From Roseobacter denitrificans OCh 114 (GTDB lineage Bacteria; Pseudomonadota; Alphaproteobacteria; Rhodobacterales; Rhodobacteraceae), in assembly GCF_000014045.1 (NCBI RefSeq), contig NC_008209.1:1759001-1823000 (forward strand): a DNA stretch of 64,000 nt. Direction: 5' to 3'. Below are positions 61,573-64,000 of the stretch, piece by piece. The notes beneath the pieces are model-generated. The model had not been told where the DNA came from. It ran no database searches and worked only from the letters and a program-made list of their open reading frames with translations. The number at the start of each line of letters is the position of its first letter. The first letter of the stretch is position 1. Position numbers and translations under genes: made by a program.

Positions 61573-61938
61573 TCAGTCCAGCGTCGGCACCAAAGGCGCG
61601 TTCTCATCTGCCGAGGGGGGCAGCAAGAGGTCACTGTCGGGCAGTGCGGGCGTCTCGCCGCGATCCGCCGCCGGTGGCGTCACGCCGAGGCGGTCAATCA
61701 CCGAAGATCCCGATGCGTTCTCAGCCGCAAATATCGTCAGCGTGATCGAGGTACAGATAAAAGCAATCGCCAGCAGCCATGTGACCTTGCCCAGGGCGGT
61801 AGCCGCCGCGCGTCCGGTCATGGCGCCACCACCACCGCCACCCATGCCAAGGCCACCCCCCTCGGAACGCTGCAGCAGTACGACTGCGATCAGCCCCAAA
61901 GCGAGGATAAGGTGTATGATCAGGACGACGTTTTCCAT
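61573..61938 (-). CDS. secG: Preprotein translocase subunit SecG
   Basis: A 121-residue SecG: first membrane helix (V-V-L-I-I-H-L-I-L-A-L-G), the S-E-G-G-G-L-G-M-G-G-G-G motif, second helix (W-L-L-A-I-A-F-I-C-T-S) and a proline/acid-rich tail. It assists SecYE. The ATG at 61938 gives the normal length; the longer frame is rejected. Confidence 0.92.
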   Translation of the reverse strand: MENVVLIIHLILALGLIAVVLLQRSEGGGLGMGGGGGGAMTGRAAATALGKVTWLLAIAFICTSITLTIFAAENASGSSVIDRLGVTPPAADRGETPALPDSDLLLPPSADENAPLVPTLD

Positions 61939-62201
61939 GAAGGACCTGTGGGGTTCAAAGCGACTTTGGGCGTATCTAGGCAAGTTTGTCCCCACCCGCA
62001 AGGGAGGATTCCAATCGAGGTTGCCGCAACAGGTCGATTGCGGCCCCTCGCAAGCCTCGATCGTGCTGCGCGAACCGGTTGATATTGCCTCTCACTTCGG
62101 CCTTTGCCGGCATGAAGCCCGGGGCCCTTTGGTGGCCAGGTTCAGCATTTGCCATCCAAAGCGACTGGACAAACATGGCCGCTTGGACGCATCCTTGCGT
62201 C

Positions 62202-62834
62202 ATGCCGCATGATCACGATGACCACACTCACCCGCATACTCTGCTGCCCAGCGACCCTGCGCTGCGCATCAAGGCTCTGGAAACGCTGCTGACCCGAAAA
62301 GGGCTGATTGATCCGCAAGCGCTGGATGCGATCATTGATACCTATGAAAACAGGATCGGCCCGCGCAACGGAGCGCATGTGGTGGTCAAAGCATGGACGG
62401 ACCCCGCGTTCCGCGCCGCCTTGCTGGAGGATGCTACAAAGGTCGTGTCCGAACTGGGATATTATGGGCGTCAGGGCGAACATATGGTGGCCGTTGAAAA
62501 CACGGATAGCGTTCATAACATGGTCGTGTGCACCCTGTGCAGCTGTTATCCTTGGCCGCTGCTCGGCATTCCGCCGACTTGGTATAAATCGGATGCGTAT
62601 CGCGCCCGCGCGGTACGCGAGCCGCGAAAGGTGCTGGCGGACTTTGGGGTCGCCTTGCCCTCTGACGTGGCCGTGCGCGTCTGGGACAGCACAGCCGAGG
62701 TGCGCTATCTGGTCATTCCGCGACGTCCCGATGGCACCGACGGATTGGATGAGAAGGCCTTGATGGACCTCGTCACCCGCGACAGCATGATCGGCACGGG
62801 CCTCGCGCACTACCCCGCGGCGGGCACGACATGA
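62202..62834 (+). CDS. Nitrile hydratase alpha subunit, cobalt type
   Basis: A 210-residue alpha subunit. The metal-binding loop V-C-T-L-C-S-C (Cys110, 113, 115) has Thr after the first Cys, the mark of Co(III)-type rather than Fe-type enzymes; two of the cysteines become oxidised to sulfinate and sulfenate. An H/D-rich start (P-H-D-H-D-D-H-T-H-P-H) may bind metal. It hydrates nitriles to amides with the beta subunit. An in-frame ATG at 62175 is an alternative start; neither has a strong ribosome-binding site. The 263 bp upstream hold no gene. Confidence 0.9.
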   Translation: MPHDHDDHTHPHTLLPSDPALRIKALETLLTRKGLIDPQALDAIIDTYENRIGPRNGAHVVVKAWTDPAFRAALLEDATKVVSELGYYGRQGEHMVAVENTDSVHNMVVCTLCSCYPWPLLGIPPTWYKSDAYRARAVREPRKVLADFGVALPSDVAVRVWDSTAEVRYLVIPRRPDGTDGLDEKALMDLVTRDSMIGTGLAHYPAAGTT

Positions 62835-63505
62835 CACGTCCGCACGACATGGGCGGGCGGTATGGCGACGGCCCTGTCATACCGGAAAATGAGAACCTGC
62901 GCTTCAAAGAGGACTGGCATGCGCGTGCCTTGGCCGTGACGCTGGCCTCTGGCAGTCTGGGTCAGTGGAACATCGACATCTCACGGCACGCGCGTGAAAA
63001 ACTCTCCCCCACGGATTATGCGCGCTTTAGCTATTACGAAAAATGGATAGCCGGGTTGGCCGATTTGCTGGTGCACAGTGGTGTTGTCGATCCACGTGAG
63101 TACGCGGGCGCGGACCCGGTGCCAAGCCCTCTGGCGGATCGGGCCTTGCGCGCGCAAGACGTGGACAAAGTGCTTGCAACTGGCGGGCCTGCGGACCGAC
63201 CGTCGCAGGTTCCACAGCTTTTCAGTGTCGGCGACGCCGTCAAAACGCGAAAGGTTGCGGCGAACTGCCTTGTCGATGGCGGCCACACGCGCTTGCCGCG
63301 CTACGCGGCGGGGATGCGGGGCCGCATCGTCCGTTTCCACGGTACGCATGTCTTGCCGGACAGTGCGGCGCATCGGCTTGGCGATGCACCCGAACCGCTT
63401 TACGCTGTTGCTTTTCGCGCCGCCGAACTCTGGGCGCATCCTGAGCATCCGGAGGATGAAGTCGTGCTGGATCTGTGGCAAAGCTATCTGGTGGCGGACG
63501 CATGA
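62831..63505 (+). CDS. Nitrile hydratase beta subunit
   Basis: A 224-residue beta subunit: H-D-M-G-G-R near the start, W-N-I-D-I-S-R, Y-Y-E-K-W and the C-terminal SH3-like barrel (G-D-A-V-K-T-R-K, R-L-P-R-Y-A-A-G-M-R-G-R-I). The start overlaps the alpha-subunit stop by 4 nt. It completes the active site with conserved arginines. Confidence 0.9.
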   Translation: MTRPHDMGGRYGDGPVIPENENLRFKEDWHARALAVTLASGSLGQWNIDISRHAREKLSPTDYARFSYYEKWIAGLADLLVHSGVVDPREYAGADPVPSPLADRALRAQDVDKVLATGGPADRPSQVPQLFSVGDAVKTRKVAANCLVDGGHTRLPRYAAGMRGRIVRFHGTHVLPDSAAHRLGDAPEPLYAVAFRAAELWAHPEHPEDEVVLDLWQSYLVADA

Positions 63506-63816
63506 CACCGCCGGAACCTGTGTTTTCAGAACCCTGGCACGCGCAGGTTTTCGCCGTCACCGTGCGGTTGAATGAAACGGGCCATTTGCCTTGGCCCGAG
63601 TGGGCGGCGGCCTTTTCGCGTACACTCAAGCGCCATGGGTTGAGCAAAGAACTGGATGGCGGTGACGACTACTTTCTGGCCTGGCTCGAAACGCTTGAAA
63701 AGGTGCTGGTGTCCAAGGGCATGGCTGAAACATCCGATATTACCGCAATCAAGGCCGCCTGGGAAACGGCCTATCTGCGCACACCACATGGAAAGCCCGT
63801 GCATCTGGCGGATTGA
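63502..63816 (+). CDS. Nitrile hydratase activator / accessory protein
   Basis: A 104-residue protein resembling the N-terminal part of beta subunits (F-S-E-P-W-H-A-Q-V-F-A-V-T-V-R-L, W-P-E-W-A-A-A-F-S). In cobalt nitrile hydratases this P14K/P17E-type protein loads cobalt into alpha by subunit exchange. The ATG at 63502 overlaps the beta stop by 4 nt. Confidence 0.85.
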   Translation: MTPPEPVFSEPWHAQVFAVTVRLNETGHLPWPEWAAAFSRTLKRHGLSKELDGGDDYFLAWLETLEKVLVSKGMAETSDITAIKAAWETAYLRTPHGKPVHLAD

Positions 63817-63840
63817 TTGCCTGCCTGATGGCAGTTTTGA

Positions 63841-64000
63841 TCAATCCTCAACGTCATCCACATCCGTTTGCCCGGAAAGCGCGCGCCGCACATGGCTCCA
63901 CCCGAGCCCGATGCCCAAAACGGCAGACAAGGCAAAGAGCGCAAGCCAGACGTTGAGGTTCTGGTTGTCCAGCGACAGAACGCCAAAATCATGCAGGACC
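63841..64000 (-). CDS. C-terminal fragment of an unrecognised protein
   Basis: The frame runs off the right edge and ends at a TGA at 63841-63843. The visible 52 residues include one membrane helix (W-L-A-L-F-A-L-S-A-V-L-G-I-G-L-G-W) followed by a basic then acidic tail (D-V-D-D-V-E-D). The convergent frame of a different phase (63771-63992) is not a gene. Family not identified. Confidence 0.55.
   Translation of the reverse strand, partial: VLHDFGVLSLDNQNLNVWLALFALSAVLGIGLGWSHVRRALSGQTDVDDVED

Overview
The window reads as a chromosomal segment of a marine alphaproteobacterium of the Roseobacter group (Rhodobacterales). This is inferred from the high GC content, the dense ATGA-overlapped operons, and the gene set: an L-cysteate sulfo-lyase (CuyA), PHA metabolism, a tripartite tricarboxylate transporter, DUF1194/DUF1826/DUF6525 proteins, a VPLPA-CTERM protein, a cobalt-type nitrile hydratase and a bufferin (DUF2282/DUF692/DUF2063/DoxX) operon. 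I ran no database search; all family calls come from reading the translations.

Layout. 1-3056: the end of a SIMPL-domain gene, metY, and a PLP aminotransferase. 3093-9589: a LysR regulator divergent from cuyA, followed by a betaine-type ABC importer and an alpha/beta hydrolase, which together look like a sulfonate (cysteate) uptake and use unit. 9595-16892: a scarred, lower-GC island between tRNA-Phe and tRNA-Cys. It holds a decayed IS3 transposase, a large serine recombinase that overlaps tRNA-Phe and is split by a complete IS3-family element, unrecognised cargo genes, and a second complete IS3-family element with truncated genes on both sides. 16893-17725 has no gene I can defend. 17726-25913: an Rrf2 regulator divergent from a G3E (COG0523) GTPase gene that heads a nine-gene overlapping operon (DUF1826, DUF6525, a nickel/peptide-type ABC importer with two ATPases and two permeases, and an EamA exporter). 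This resembles the gene content of metallophore (Cnt-type) transport loci.

26070-36179: a tctCBA importer divergent from a CoA ligase, an LdtR-like MarR regulator, two tandem DUF1194 proteins, glyoxalase I, thyA-folA, a cold-shock protein and an ArsC/Spx-like protein. 36186-38730: a bufferin operon (bufA, bufB, bufC, DoxX). Then thrS and two alpha/beta hydrolases. 43211-47701: a PHA cluster (phaZ divergent from phaC, then phasin and phaR) with TGC-rich PhaR-like boxes before phaC, the phasin gene and phaR.

47813-55876 (minus strand): an eight-gene amine operon (polar amino-acid-type ABC importer, two glutamine-synthetase-like ligases, a glutamine amidotransferase, a FAD oxidase) that fits a gamma-glutamyl polyamine route. 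55988-57656: two TerB-like proteins and a PhnD-like protein with no signal peptide. 57869-61938: rlmJ, a VPLPA-CTERM protein, pyrG and secG. 62202-63816: cobalt-type nitrile hydratase alpha, beta and activator genes.

Across the window, a roughly 50-bp palindromic repeat occurs four times between genes. Three substrate-binding-protein genes are each followed by a long perfect hairpin before the next gene of their operon.
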